DNA from: an uncultured Pelagibacteraceae bacterium | GTDB lineage: Bacteria > Pseudomonadota > Alphaproteobacteria > Pelagibacterales > Pelagibacteraceae | Assembly (NCBI GenBank): GCA_902532565.1 | Contig: CACAIR010000003.1 | Coordinates: 21,144 to 85,143, forward strand | Direction of reading: 5' to 3' | DNA length: 64,000 nt | Shown here: positions 40,582 to 49,867 of the stretch, one piece after another | Numbering within the stretch: the stretch's first letter is position 1 | Layout: every line of letters starts with the position of its first letter | Made by a program: the position numbers and the translations under genes | The notes under the pieces: generated by a model | Told to the model about the DNA's origin: nothing | The model's input: only the letters and a program-made list of their open reading frames with translations | Database searches by the model: none

Positions 40582-43155
40582 ATGGAGTTTAAAAAAATCC
40601 AACTCAATGGATTTAAATCATTTGCTGATAAGACTAATTTTTTAATTGAAAACGGTTTAACTGGAATAGTAGGCCCAAACGGTTGTGGTAAGTCAAATAT
40701 TGTTGAGTCATTAAAATGGGTAATGGGTGAAACCTCTGCTAAAAGCATGAGAGGGTCTGGTATGGAAGATGTTATATTTTCTGGAACTTCAAATAAAACT
40801 TCAAAAAATATAGCCGAGGTATCCATATCAGTCACTAACCCAAGTAATGAAGGTCCAATACAATATAGAGAATTGGACGAGGTAAATGTTAGAAGAAAAA
40901 TAGAAAAAGACAAGGGATCAAAATTTTATATAAATAATAAAGAAGTAAGAGCAAGAGATGCTCAAATGTTTTTTGCTGATCTTTCAACTGGTGCTCACTC
41001 CCCTTCTATCATAAGCCAAGGACGTATTGGTGCTTTAGTTACTGCAAAACCTACTGATCGTCGAGCTATTTTAGAAGAAGCAGCAGGAATCTCTGGACTT
41101 CACGTAAGAAGACATGAAGCTGAATTGCGATTAAGCGCTGCAGAAAATAATTTAAAAAGGGCAGATGAACTGAGAAGACAACAGGAGAGACAATTAGCAA
41201 ATCTTCAAAAACAAGCTGAGGAAGCAACAAAATATAGATTTATTTCTGAAGAAATAAAAAAGATAGAAGCTGGTCTTTTTTATTTAAAACTAATTGAGAT
41301 AGATAAAGAAATTACAATTGAAAATGAAATAAATAATGAGGCCGAGGATGAAGTTGCTGGCTTTAATGAAAAAATTAATGAGTTTGAAAAACAGATAAAA
41401 TTTGAAACAGACAAAATTAATCCACTTAGAGAAAAAAATATAGAAAATTTATCAAAAATTCAAAGATTAAATTTAGAGCTTCAAAGTTTAGATGAAGAAA
41501 ATACCAGAATTGAAAGTGAAATAGAGACTATAAAAAAATCTCTTAACACTTTAGAGGAAGATATATCGAGAGAGAAAGGTATTATAATTGATGCAAACTC
41601 TAATGAAAAACGTTTAAAAGAAGAAAAGAGTGAATTAATCGAGATAGATTCTAAATATTTTGAAACTGAAAAATTATCAAATGATGATCTTGAAACTGCA
41701 AAAAACAACTTAGACGAAAAACAGAAAGAAATTGATGATATAGTTAATAATATAGCTGAAAGTAATTTAAATATTAGCTTAGGACCATTAAATAATGTTA
41801 AAACAACTATTAATAGAGTTAAAGAATTTATTGAAAATAATGAAATAAATCAAGCACTAACACTTTTAGATAGATGCAATATTGAGCTTAATGAATTTTT
41901 AAAAAGTATCAAAGATGAAAAGAGTAGGAGTGAACTTATTGGTATTACTGAAAAATCAAAAAATATTAAAACTCTTCAAAATAAATATGTAGATATATTT
42001 AGTACAAATCAATCAATAAAAAAAGAGTCTATTAAAAGAAATGAAAGAATTAAAACAATTGAAACAGAAGTAAAAAGTTGGCAAAATCTTTTAGTTAATT
42101 CTGAAAAAATGGTTAATGAGTTAACGGAAAGGAAAAATAAATTTAATCAACAATTGGAGCAACTAGAGAATCAACCACGAACACAAGCTGAAAAAAAAGG
42201 TAAAATATCTGAAAACTTAAGAATTTCAGAAAAAGAGAAAAATGAAAATAATATAATTATAAGCGAAACTGACGACAAAATTGAAAATTTAAGAAATGAG
42301 CTAAATAAGATACAAGAACAATCAATACAAATTAGGGAGAGAAAAGCAAGTTCAAGTGCAACAATTGAGGGCCTTAATAAAAGAAAATCTGACTTACTAG
42401 ATAGAATAGGTTCTGATCTGAATTTAACTGAAAATAATATTTTAGAAAATTCAAATTTAAACGGTCTTGAGGAATTACCAAACCATGTTGATCAAGAGGA
42501 TCTGTTGGACAAAAAAAAACAAGAAAGAGAAAAGCTTGGATCTGTAAATCTAAAGGCTGACGAAGAAACAAATAAATATGAAGTTGAAATTAAAAAAATG
42601 GAACAAGACCGTTCTGATTTAGTAACTGCAATTATTAAACTCAAGGAGAGCATTAGTGAACTAAATCAAAAAGGAAGGGAGAGATTAATTGAGGCATTTG
42701 AAAAAGTTAATAGAAAATTTAATGAGGTTTATACAAAATTATTCAATGGGGGTAGCGCAACGTTAGAATTGGTTGACTCTGATGACCCTCTTGAAGCAGG
42801 ACTCGAGATGCTCGTAAGTCCACCTGGAAAGAGATTGCAATCAATCACTTTATTATCTGGGGGCGAACAAGCCTTAACAGCATTATCATTAATTTTTGCT
42901 GTTTTCTTAACTAACCCCTCTCCTATTTGTGTTTTAGACGAAGTTGATGCTCCACTTGATGATGCAAATGTAACAAGATTTTGCAGTCTTCTAGAAGAGT
43001 TAACAAAAATTACAAATACAAAATTTATAATTGTCACGCATCATGCTTTAACTATGTCAAAAATGGATAGACTTTATGGAGTTACTATGCCTGAAAAAGG
43101 AATAAGCCAACTTGTTGCGGTTGATCTACAAAAAGCAGAAAGTATGGTTGCTTAA
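40582..43155 (+). CDS. smc: Chromosome segregation protein SMC, short form without a recognisable hinge
   Basis: SMC ATPases organise and separate chromosomes. The head is complete: Walker A GPNGCGKSN at residues 31-39, the signature LSGGEQALTALSL at 758-770 and Walker B CVLDEVDAPLDDANV. At 857 residues it is about 300 shorter than usual bacterial SMC. Coiled-coil arms run from about 170 to 690. In the middle, where a 150-200 residue Gly-rich hinge is expected, there is only coiled-coil-like sequence and a short helical stretch (NQALTLLDRCNIELNEFL). There is no zinc-hook CxxC either. It follows dsbA by 8 bases and precedes atpI by 6. Confidence 0.92.
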   Translation: MEFKKIQLNGFKSFADKTNFLIENGLTGIVGPNGCGKSNIVESLKWVMGETSAKSMRGSGMEDVIFSGTSNKTSKNIAEVSISVTNPSNEGPIQYRELDEVNVRRKIEKDKGSKFYINNKEVRARDAQMFFADLSTGAHSPSIISQGRIGALVTAKPTDRRAILEEAAGISGLHVRRHEAELRLSAAENNLKRADELRRQQERQLANLQKQAEEATKYRFISEEIKKIEAGLFYLKLIEIDKEITIENEINNEAEDEVAGFNEKINEFEKQIKFETDKINPLREKNIENLSKIQRLNLELQSLDEENTRIESEIETIKKSLNTLEEDISREKGIIIDANSNEKRLKEEKSELIEIDSKYFETEKLSNDDLETAKNNLDEKQKEIDDIVNNIAESNLNISLGPLNNVKTTINRVKEFIENNEINQALTLLDRCNIELNEFLKSIKDEKSRSELIGITEKSKNIKTLQNKYVDIFSTNQSIKKESIKRNERIKTIETEVKSWQNLLVNSEKMVNELTERKNKFNQQLEQLENQPRTQAEKKGKISENLRISEKEKNENNIIISETDDKIENLRNELNKIQEQSIQIRERKASSSATIEGLNKRKSDLLDRIGSDLNLTENNILENSNLNGLEELPNHVDQEDLLDKKKQEREKLGSVNLKADEETNKYEVEIKKMEQDRSDLVTAIIKLKESISELNQKGRERLIEAFEKVNRKFNEVYTKLFNGGSATLELVDSDDPLEAGLEMLVSPPGKRLQSITLLSGGEQALTALSLIFAVFLTNPSPICVLDEVDAPLDDANVTRFCSLLEELTKITNTKFIIVTHHALTMSKMDRLYGVTMPEKGISQLVAVDLQKAESMVA

Positions 43156-43161
43156 GGCTTA

Positions 43162-43437
43162 ATGTCAAAAGATCAGTTCAAAACTCGCTTGCAGATTGCA
43201 AAAAATAAGCTTTCTAGAAAAAATCAAAAAAACAATGGTAAAAATTCCTCATCAATCGGTGCCGCATTTAAGCTAAGCACTGAATTAGTCGCTGCAGTCG
43301 CTGTTGGGACAATTATTGGGTTTATTTTAGACAATACCTTTGGTACTAAGCCATGGTTAATTATAATATTTTTTTTTGTTGGAGTGATTGCAGGCATTAT
43401 TAATGTTGTCAGATCGGCAAAAAATATGCAAAATTAG
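43162..43437 (+). CDS. atpI: ATP synthase protein I (AtpI/AtpZ)
   Basis: This small membrane protein of 91 residues is usually first in the F0 operon and helps assembly of the c-ring. A Lys/Asn-rich N-terminus precedes two TM segments (STELVAAVAVGTIIGFILDNTF and WLIIIFFFVGVIAGIINVV), joined by the loop GTKPW. It starts 6 bases after smc and is followed by atpB. Poorly conserved in general, but position and topology fit well. Confidence 0.86.
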   Translation: MSKDQFKTRLQIAKNKLSRKNQKNNGKNSSSIGAAFKLSTELVAAVAVGTIIGFILDNTFGTKPWLIIIFFFVGVIAGIINVVRSAKNMQN

Positions 43438-43446
43438 ATTATTTAT

Positions 43447-44181
43447 ATGGCAGCAAACCCGATGACACAATTCGAAGTTTATCGAATTGGCCCAGAAATT
43501 AAAATTGGTGCGTTTGACATTTCATTTACAAATGCAAGCTTGTTTATGGTTGTTAGCTCGTTTGCAATATTATTAATCTTTAATTTGGGGTCAAAAAAAA
43601 ATTCTCTTTTGCCAAATAAACTTCAGTTATTGGCGGAACTTAGCTATACATTTGTATCCAAAATGATAAATGACACAGCTGGATCTAAAGCAAGGCCATA
43701 TTTTGCTTTTATATTCTCACTATTTATGTTTGTATTGTTCTGCAACATGTTTGGTATGATACCATACACTTTTACTGTAACTAGCCACATAATTGTAACT
43801 TTTATGTTAGCAGCATTCATTTTTATAGGGGTAACAGTTATTGGGTTCATGAAACATGGGCTTGGTTATTTAAAATTGTTTGTTCCAAGTGGAGTGCCGG
43901 CAATTCTACTTCCACTTATAGTTATAATCGAGATAATTTCTTACTTAAGTAGACCAATAAGCTTATCGGTTAGATTATTTGCAAATATGATGGCTGGTCA
44001 TACAATGATGAAAGTTTTTGGAGGTTTTGTGATAAGCCTTGGGATAGTTGGTGGGTGGCTTCCACTGAGTTTTTCAGTTGCTCTAACAGGTTTGGAGATA
44101 TTAGTTGCTTTTCTTCAAGCATATGTTTTTGCAATTTTAACATGCATTTATTTAAACGATGCATTAAATTTACACCATTAA
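43447..44181 (+). CDS. atpB: F0F1 ATP synthase subunit a
   Basis: Subunit a forms the proton half-channels beside the c-ring. The 244 residues have about five to six TM helices. The essential Arg is in the segment RPISLSVRLFANMMAGHTMMKV, and the last helix has VAFLQAYVFAILTCIYLNDALNLHH, where Gln and the terminal His are typical for alphaproteobacteria and mitochondria. It lies between atpI and atpE. Confidence 0.97.
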   Translation: MAANPMTQFEVYRIGPEIKIGAFDISFTNASLFMVVSSFAILLIFNLGSKKNSLLPNKLQLLAELSYTFVSKMINDTAGSKARPYFAFIFSLFMFVLFCNMFGMIPYTFTVTSHIIVTFMLAAFIFIGVTVIGFMKHGLGYLKLFVPSGVPAILLPLIVIIEIISYLSRPISLSVRLFANMMAGHTMMKVFGGFVISLGIVGGWLPLSFSVALTGLEILVAFLQAYVFAILTCIYLNDALNLHH

Positions 44182-44188
44182 TTAATAT

Positions 44189-44194
44189 AGGAGG
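44189..44194 (+). promoter_or_regulatory. Strong Shine-Dalgarno of atpE
   Basis: AGGAGG lies 5 bases before the atpE ATG. Most genes here have a weak site or none, so this full consensus stands out. It fits the need for many more copies of subunit c than of the other F0 subunits. Confidence 0.85.
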
Positions 44195-44199
44195 ACATA

Positions 44200-44427
44200 A
44201 TGGAATTAGAAGCAGCAAAAATGATTGGTGCAGGATTAGCAGCAATTGCTCTAGCAGGTGCCGGTGTGGGAATTGGAATAATTTTTGGAAATTATTTATC
44301 AGGTGCAATGAGAAATCCATCCGCAGCACAAAAACAATTTCCTAACTTGTTGTTAGGTTTTGCTCTTGCAGAAGCAACTGGTCTTTTTGGATTAGTTGTT
44401 GCATTAATTATTCTTTTTGCATTTTAA
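44200..44427 (+). CDS. atpE: F0F1 ATP synthase subunit c
   Basis: Subunit c builds the rotating ring that carries protons. The 75 residues form two TM helices. The first has the Gly/Ala-rich packing motif GAGLAAIALAGAGVGIGIIFG; the polar loop is RNPSAA; the second has the proton-binding Glu in GFALAEATGLFGLVVALIILF. No Na+-binding pattern is evident, so it should be proton-driven. A strong AGGAGG precedes the start. Confidence 0.97.
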   Translation: MELEAAKMIGAGLAAIALAGAGVGIGIIFGNYLSGAMRNPSAAQKQFPNLLLGFALAEATGLFGLVVALIILFAF

Positions 44428-44433
44428 AATTGA

Positions 44434-45024
44434 ATGAGTAAAAAAATATTTTTTCAGCTGTTAATTTTTAACTTTCTTGCAATAAAAAAAGTTTTTGCAG
44501 CTGAAAGTGGAGGTATGCCTCAATTAAACCCTGAATTTTGGGTGTCTCAAATTTTCTGGTTAACTTTAACTTTTGGTATTTTATATGTGGTTTTGTCAAA
44601 AATTATATTACCAAAAATAGGTGCTAATTTAGAATTTAGAAAATCTCAAATTTCAGATAATATTGAGGCTGCAGACAATCAAAGAGAACAAAGTGAAGCT
44701 AAGTTAAAAGAGTACGATGAAATAATTTTTAAAAGTAAAATAGAGGCTAAAAATATTCTTAATCAAGCCAGGGAAAAGGCATTTAAAGATATTAATGCAA
44801 AAAAAGAGGTCCTAGATAAGCAAATCGATAATGAAATTAAAAAAGTGGAGGATGAAATAAATCAATTATTAAAAGATGCTCCTTCCAAAATTAACAAAAT
44901 AGCAATTGATACAGTTTCAGTACTAACTCAAAAATTAATTGGTGCTGAAGTCAATAATAGCAGCATTACAGCAATAGTTGAAGATTTGTCAAAAAGAGAT
45001 GGAGATAAATATTATGGCAATTGA
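44434..45024 (+). CDS. F0F1 ATP synthase subunit b' (atpF-like, first copy)
   Basis: This is the first of two b-type stator subunits. The N-terminus looks like a signal or first TM (FQLLIFNFLAIKKVFA), then a second hydrophobic helix FWLTLTFGILYVVLSKIIL anchors it, followed by a long charged helix to residue 196. Having b' and b together is typical of alphaproteobacteria and phototrophs, where they form a heterodimer stalk. The next gene (b) overlaps its end by 11 bases. Confidence 0.92.
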   Translation: MSKKIFFQLLIFNFLAIKKVFAAESGGMPQLNPEFWVSQIFWLTLTFGILYVVLSKIILPKIGANLEFRKSQISDNIEAADNQREQSEAKLKEYDEIIFKSKIEAKNILNQAREKAFKDINAKKEVLDKQIDNEIKKVEDEINQLLKDAPSKINKIAIDTVSVLTQKLIGAEVNNSSITAIVEDLSKRDGDKYYGN

Positions 45025-45511
45025 TTCAACTTTTTGGGTTGCAGTTTCTTTTTTTATTTTCTTTGGAGGTTTAATATATTTAAAAGTACCTCATAAGATT
45101 AATGAAATCTTAAATAAACTTATCTCAGATATTAAAAATGAAATCGATGAAAGTGAAAAGTTAAGAATTGAAGCGAAAACTTTACTAAATGATGCTCAAA
45201 ATAAACTCGATAAAGCAGAGGGTGTAAAAAATGAAATTCTAGAACAGGCAAAAAGAGATAGCAATAGATTGGTTATTGAGCTAAATGATAAATTCCACAA
45301 ATTATCTGATATAAAAAAAAATTTAGCTGAAAATAAGATTAACCAAATGAAAGAGAATGCAATTAAGGAAATTAAAGATGCTTCAGTAAAAATTGCAGTA
45401 GACTCTGTAAAAAAAATTATTACTACATCTATTGATAAATCTAAGTTAGACACTTTGTTCCAAAAAAATTTAGATGAAACTAAGGTGGAGTTAAAAAAAA
45501 TTAACTCATAA
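45014..45511 (+). CDS. atpF: F0F1 ATP synthase subunit b
   Basis: This is the second stator subunit, 165 residues from the ATG at 45014 (MAIDSTFWVAVSFF); the ORF-track start at 44978 lies within b'. One TM helix (FWVAVSFFIFFGGLIYL) is followed by a long amphipathic helix rich in Lys, Glu and Asn that reaches F1. It ends the F0 run. The F1 genes are not in this window, as usual in alphaproteobacteria with split ATP synthase operons. Confidence 0.93.
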   Translation: MAIDSTFWVAVSFFIFFGGLIYLKVPHKINEILNKLISDIKNEIDESEKLRIEAKTLLNDAQNKLDKAEGVKNEILEQAKRDSNRLVIELNDKFHKLSDIKKNLAENKINQMKENAIKEIKDASVKIAVDSVKKIITTSIDKSKLDTLFQKNLDETKVELKKINS

Positions 45512-45550
45512 TACCCTTACAATTTTCATAAAAAACTATAAATTATTAAG

Positions 45551-47011
45551 ATGAATTCTGTTGTAATAGGTTCGGGCTTTGGAGGTATGGCTGCTGCACT
45601 TCGTCTAAAAGCTAAAGGTCATGATGTAACTTTAGTTGAAAAACATCCAGATCTTGGTGGCAGAGCAAGAGTATTTAAAAAAAATGGATTTATTTATGAT
45701 GGCGGCCCAACAGTAATTACAGCACCACACTTAATTAATGAACTGTTTGAATTATTTCAAAAAAATCCAAATGATTATATTAAATTAACACCTCTTAAAG
45801 TTTGGTATCAATTCATTTTTGAAGATAAATCAAAGTTCAATTACTCTGGTGACGAAAATGAAATGAAAAGACAAATTGAGCTTATTAACAAAGAAGATGC
45901 TCACGGATATGAAAAACTTGTTAATTTTACTAAAAAAATTTTTGATAAAGGTTTTACAGAACTAGCTGATGTACCCTTTGATAAGCCTTCAGTGATGATG
46001 AAACAATTACCCTCATTACTCAAACTCAAAAGTTATAAGTCAGTATATTCACTGGTATCATCTTATATTAAAAATGAAAAATTAAGAAGAATGTTAAGCA
46101 TGCATCCTCTTTTAGTTGGTGGAAATCCATTCACCACAACCTCCATATATGGATTGATTTTATACTTAGAAAAAAAATGGGGCATTCACTATTCTATGGG
46201 TGGAACAGGAAATATCATAAAAGGTTTTGAAAAATTAATGAATGAAGAAGGTATCAAGATAATTAAAGGATCTGAGGTAACTCAAATAATTTCAAATCAA
46301 AATCAGATTACTGGAGTTCAATTAGATAACTCTGAAAAGATAGCGGCTAAGAAAGTTATTTGTAATGCAGATCCACCGGGTGTTTATGAAAAAATGTTAA
46401 ACGGCCAGAGTAATAATTCTTTTATGTTTAAATGGAAAAAAAATAGAATGGAATATTCAATGGGTTTATTTGTTTATTATTTTGGAACAAAAAAAATTTA
46501 CAATAATGTTGAACATCACACCATTAAATTTGGAAATAAATATAAAGAGCACCTTGATGACATCTTTAATAATAAAAAATTAAACAACGATATAAGTTAT
46601 TATCTACATAGACCCACTGCCACTGATAAATCCATGGCACCAAATGGACATGATTGTTTCTATGTTCTAGTTCCTGTTCCCAATAACCAATCAAAAATTG
46701 ATTGGTCATTAGAGGGTGAAAAAATGAAAAATTTAGTGGTAAAAAAAATGGAGAAAGATTTAATGCCAAACTTAAAAGAAAATATTGTCGAAGATTTTTA
46801 TTTGACACCAGACTATTTTGAAAAAGATCTCAATACAAAATATGGTTCTGGTTTTTCTATACAGCCAAAATTCTCACAATCTGCTTACTTTAGATTTCAT
46901 AACAAATCTGAAATTTATAACAATTTGTATTTTGTTGGTGCAGGAACTCATCCTGGGGCAGGTGTACCCGGGGTACTTTCCTCAGCAAAGGTTTTAGATA
47001 AAATTTTATAA
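45551..47011 (+). CDS. crtI: Phytoene desaturase
   Basis: CrtI converts phytoene to lycopene. The 486-residue flavoprotein has the FAD loop VIGSGFGGMAAALRLKAKGH, LGGRARVFKKNGFIYDGGPTVI, and the C-terminal FAD motif YFVGAGTHPGAGVPGVLSSAK typical of CrtI. It starts a tight run with crtB, crtY and blh that leads from phytoene to retinal. The phytoene precursor gene crtE is not in the window. crtB begins on the last base of its stop codon. Confidence 0.96.
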   Translation: MNSVVIGSGFGGMAAALRLKAKGHDVTLVEKHPDLGGRARVFKKNGFIYDGGPTVITAPHLINELFELFQKNPNDYIKLTPLKVWYQFIFEDKSKFNYSGDENEMKRQIELINKEDAHGYEKLVNFTKKIFDKGFTELADVPFDKPSVMMKQLPSLLKLKSYKSVYSLVSSYIKNEKLRRMLSMHPLLVGGNPFTTTSIYGLILYLEKKWGIHYSMGGTGNIIKGFEKLMNEEGIKIIKGSEVTQIISNQNQITGVQLDNSEKIAAKKVICNADPPGVYEKMLNGQSNNSFMFKWKKNRMEYSMGLFVYYFGTKKIYNNVEHHTIKFGNKYKEHLDDIFNNKKLNNDISYYLHRPTATDKSMAPNGHDCFYVLVPVPNNQSKIDWSLEGEKMKNLVVKKMEKDLMPNLKENIVEDFYLTPDYFEKDLNTKYGSGFSIQPKFSQSAYFRFHNKSEIYNNLYFVGAGTHPGAGVPGVLSSAKVLDKIL

Positions 47012-47862
47012 TGTCCTCTAAAAATTATTTATCTATTTACGCAAAATCATTTAATTGGGCTGGTTTTTTTTTACCAAAAAAAACCTATAAAAATTGTTCT
47101 CATTTATATGATTTTTGCAGAGTTATAGATAATATTGCAGATGACGAAGATGAAATAGAAATAAAAAAAACAAAATTCCAAAAATTTGTAAGTGATTTTA
47201 AACAAAAAAATTTTGAGGATCCTATTATTCAAAATATGTGGAATATTATTGATGAATTCAATATTTCTCTAGAAATAATTTATGATTTATTTGATGGGAT
47301 AGAGTCAGACATAAAGCAAAATGTAAAAATAGATACTCGAAAAGATCTTTTAATCTATTGTTATAGAGTAGCTGGAACAGTCGGACTGATGATGGCAAAA
47401 ATTTTTAAAGTTACCAAAAAACAATCTCTTAAATCTGCCATAGATCTTGGTATAGCAATGCAATTAACCAATATATCAAGAGATGTGATTGAGGACTCAA
47501 AAAAAAATAGATCTTATATAAATGGAAATTTTGAGGAAATCAATTCAACTATAAAATTTGCAGATACATTTTATAAAAATTCATTTTACTCCATAAGAGA
47601 AATCCCACTAAGCTTTAGATTTAGTATTTTAGTTGCTAGAAGAATATACAGAAAAATTGGATATAAAATTTTGAAAAAGAAAACCTTTGAAAATTATAGT
47701 AAATCTGGAAAAATTTACGTTTCAAACTTTGAGAAAGTTTTAGAGACCATTTTATCAATTTATGATCTAATTATACTTTCTTTGTTAAATAAAAAAGATG
47801 ATCAAATCAAACATGATCATTTATTGATTGATAAAGAAATTAATCTTGATGAAAGAATTTGA
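47011..47862 (+). CDS. crtB: Phytoene synthase
   Basis: CrtB joins two geranylgeranyl diphosphates to phytoene. The 283-residue protein has the first Asp-rich motif RVIDNIADDEDE, the second QLTNISRDVIEDSKKNRSYI, and VAGTVGLMMAKIF of squalene/phytoene synthases. It overlaps crtI by one base and crtY by 14. Its neighbours make phytoene synthase far more likely than squalene synthase. Confidence 0.95.
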   Translation: MSSKNYLSIYAKSFNWAGFFLPKKTYKNCSHLYDFCRVIDNIADDEDEIEIKKTKFQKFVSDFKQKNFEDPIIQNMWNIIDEFNISLEIIYDLFDGIESDIKQNVKIDTRKDLLIYCYRVAGTVGLMMAKIFKVTKKQSLKSAIDLGIAMQLTNISRDVIEDSKKNRSYINGNFEEINSTIKFADTFYKNSFYSIREIPLSFRFSILVARRIYRKIGYKILKKKTFENYSKSGKIYVSNFEKVLETILSIYDLIILSLLNKKDDQIKHDHLLIDKEINLDERI

Positions 47863-48916
47863 TTACATAATTATTGGAGGTGGTTGTGCTGGTTTATCTC
47901 TAGCTTATGAGTTAGAAATCCATAATAAATTAGAAAATAAAACCTTAGCAATTATAGAACCTAGAGATGAATACAAAAGAGATAAGACCTGGTCTTTTTG
48001 GAAAGTTTCTGAACATAATTTTGATGATTGTGTCATAAAAAATTGGAAAAATTTTTCTGTTAATGCTCCAAATAAAACTAATTTCCTTAATTGTGAAAAT
48101 TATCCATACCAAAGCATTGATAGTGGATTATTTTATGAGAAAATAAATAATTCATTAAAGAAAAATAAAAATATCTTCTTTTTAAAGGAGCTTAAAGATA
48201 TCAACATAAAAAATTCATTTATATTTAATAGTGTTACTTCTATCAAAAAAGACTTTAAAAATTTATGGCAACACTTTTGTGGGGTTGAAATAGAGACAGA
48301 AAATGATTATTTCGATGAAAATATTTTTAATCTCATGGATTTTGATTGTGATCAAAGAGAAAGTGTTCATTTTTATTACACACTACCCTTTTCGAAAAAT
48401 AAGGCATTGATTGAAAGTACCTGGCTCTCAAAAATGAATGACGACTCTCAAAAAAATTATGATCAACAAATTAAAGAATATATTGAAAAAAAATTAAATT
48501 TAAAAAATTACAAAATTACATATAAAGAAATAGGTGCGATTCCACTTTTTTATCCATCATTTAAAAATGAAAAAAATAAAATCAATATTGGAACTGCCGG
48601 TGGCATGACAAGATTAAGTACTGGATATACTTTTTTGAATATACAAGAACATAGTAAATTTATTAGAAAAAATATTGAAAATATTCACTATGCTAAAAAA
48701 TTTGAAATAGATAAAAAATATCAATTTTTGGATGAAATATTTTTACGGGTTCTTGAAAAACATCCAAAACAAATGTCGGAAATTTTTTTTAAAATGTTTC
48801 AAAGTTCACCTAAAACAATTATAAAATTTCTCTCCAATAAGAGTAATTTTCTTGAAGATTTGACTATAATTTTAAAAATGCCAAAATGGATTTTTATCAA
48901 AGCTTTATTTTATTAA
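47849..48916 (+). CDS. crtY: Lycopene beta-cyclase
   Basis: CrtY closes both ends of lycopene to give beta-carotene. I use the ATG at 47849 (MKEFDYIIIGGGCAGLSLAYEL, 355 residues). Besides the dinucleotide loop, visible family motifs are IEPRDEYKRDKTWSFW, FCGVEIETEN, YYTLPFSKNKALIESTWLS and the C-terminal GTAGGMTRLSTGYTF. It overlaps crtB and is followed 6 bases later by blh. This is the CrtY rather than the CrtL or heterodimeric type. Confidence 0.94.
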   Translation: MKEFDYIIIGGGCAGLSLAYELEIHNKLENKTLAIIEPRDEYKRDKTWSFWKVSEHNFDDCVIKNWKNFSVNAPNKTNFLNCENYPYQSIDSGLFYEKINNSLKKNKNIFFLKELKDINIKNSFIFNSVTSIKKDFKNLWQHFCGVEIETENDYFDENIFNLMDFDCDQRESVHFYYTLPFSKNKALIESTWLSKMNDDSQKNYDQQIKEYIEKKLNLKNYKITYKEIGAIPLFYPSFKNEKNKINIGTAGGMTRLSTGYTFLNIQEHSKFIRKNIENIHYAKKFEIDKKYQFLDEIFLRVLEKHPKQMSEIFFKMFQSSPKTIIKFLSNKSNFLEDLTIILKMPKWIFIKALFY

Positions 48917-48922
48917 ACTTTA

Positions 48923-49867
48923 ATGAATATGAATCTAAAAAAAATAAATTTTAATCATTCTTTTATTTTTTTTTTATTCTGTAATATTTTTTCTTTAATA
49001 CTTTTTAAATTTAATAGCTTTATATTGTCACCATTATTTTGTTTATTTTTGATTTTAATCATTGGTGTATCACATGGGTCTTTGGATCATGTCAAAGGTG
49101 GAAAACTTCTAAAGATTTACAAAATTGAAAATATAGCTCTATTTTATACTTCATATATCTTAATAGCTGTTCTGGTTGTAACGCTTTGGGTTTTAATACC
49201 ATCTATCTTGTTAATAATATTTCTACTGGTTGCCTCATATCATTTTGGCAAAGAGGATACACAATTTTTACAGAACTATAACTCACACTTTATTGGGATA
49301 TTGTATTTCCTAAAAGGATCTCTTGTTATTTTGGCACCATTGTATTTTCATTTTGATGAAACTATAACAATATTTAAATTATTATTAATTGATAATGAAA
49401 ATTTTTATTCAAGTTTAAGTTTTGTTGAGAATAATAAATTAATAGATTTAGGGATAATTCTAAGTTCTATTTCGAGTATTATTTTGTTTATTAAAAAATT
49501 TACTTTAAAGAATTTTTCTATTTTTTTTGATTATTTTTCTATATTGATTTTAAATTACTATCTCTCTCCTTTAGTAGCATTTACTGCTTATTTTTGTTTT
49601 TTACATTCTGTAAGACATAGCATCACATTAATTTTCGAATTAGATAACAATAATATTAAAAATGGGTTATTGAATTTTATTAAAAAGGCTATGCCACTTA
49701 CGATATTAACTGCTATTATTTGTTTAGTTGGTATTTATTTGCTTAATTTTAAATATGATTTTGATAACTCAATTATTAAAGTCATTTTTATAGGTTTGGC
49801 GTCTTTAACATTTCCACATATATTACTTGAGTACCTTTTAGATAAAAATGAAAAACAAAGAACTTAA
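48923..49867 (+). CDS. blh: Beta-carotene 15,15'-dioxygenase (Brp/Blh family)
   Basis: Blh splits beta-carotene into two retinals, the chromophore of proteorhodopsin. This 314-residue membrane protein has about seven to eight hydrophobic segments. Its iron-binding His residues are in GVSHGSLDH (residues 48-56), ASYHFGKEDTQF, LHSVRHS and FPHILLEY. It follows crtY by 6 bases. The last 20 bases overlap ispH. A rhodopsin gene is not in this window, but presence of blh implies one in the genome. Confidence 0.94.
   Translation: MNMNLKKINFNHSFIFFLFCNIFSLILFKFNSFILSPLFCLFLILIIGVSHGSLDHVKGGKLLKIYKIENIALFYTSYILIAVLVVTLWVLIPSILLIIFLLVASYHFGKEDTQFLQNYNSHFIGILYFLKGSLVILAPLYFHFDETITIFKLLLIDNENFYSSLSFVENNKLIDLGIILSSISSIILFIKKFTLKNFSIFFDYFSILILNYYLSPLVAFTAYFCFLHSVRHSITLIFELDNNNIKNGLLNFIKKAMPLTILTAIICLVGIYLLNFKYDFDNSIIKVIFIGLASLTFPHILLEYLLDKNEKQRT

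Noticed and set aside
43970-44329. 119-residue minus-strand ORF across atpB/atpE
   Set aside because: It lies antisense to two well-supported genes, has no family motif and is Leu/Gln/His-rich, as expected from a shadow frame.
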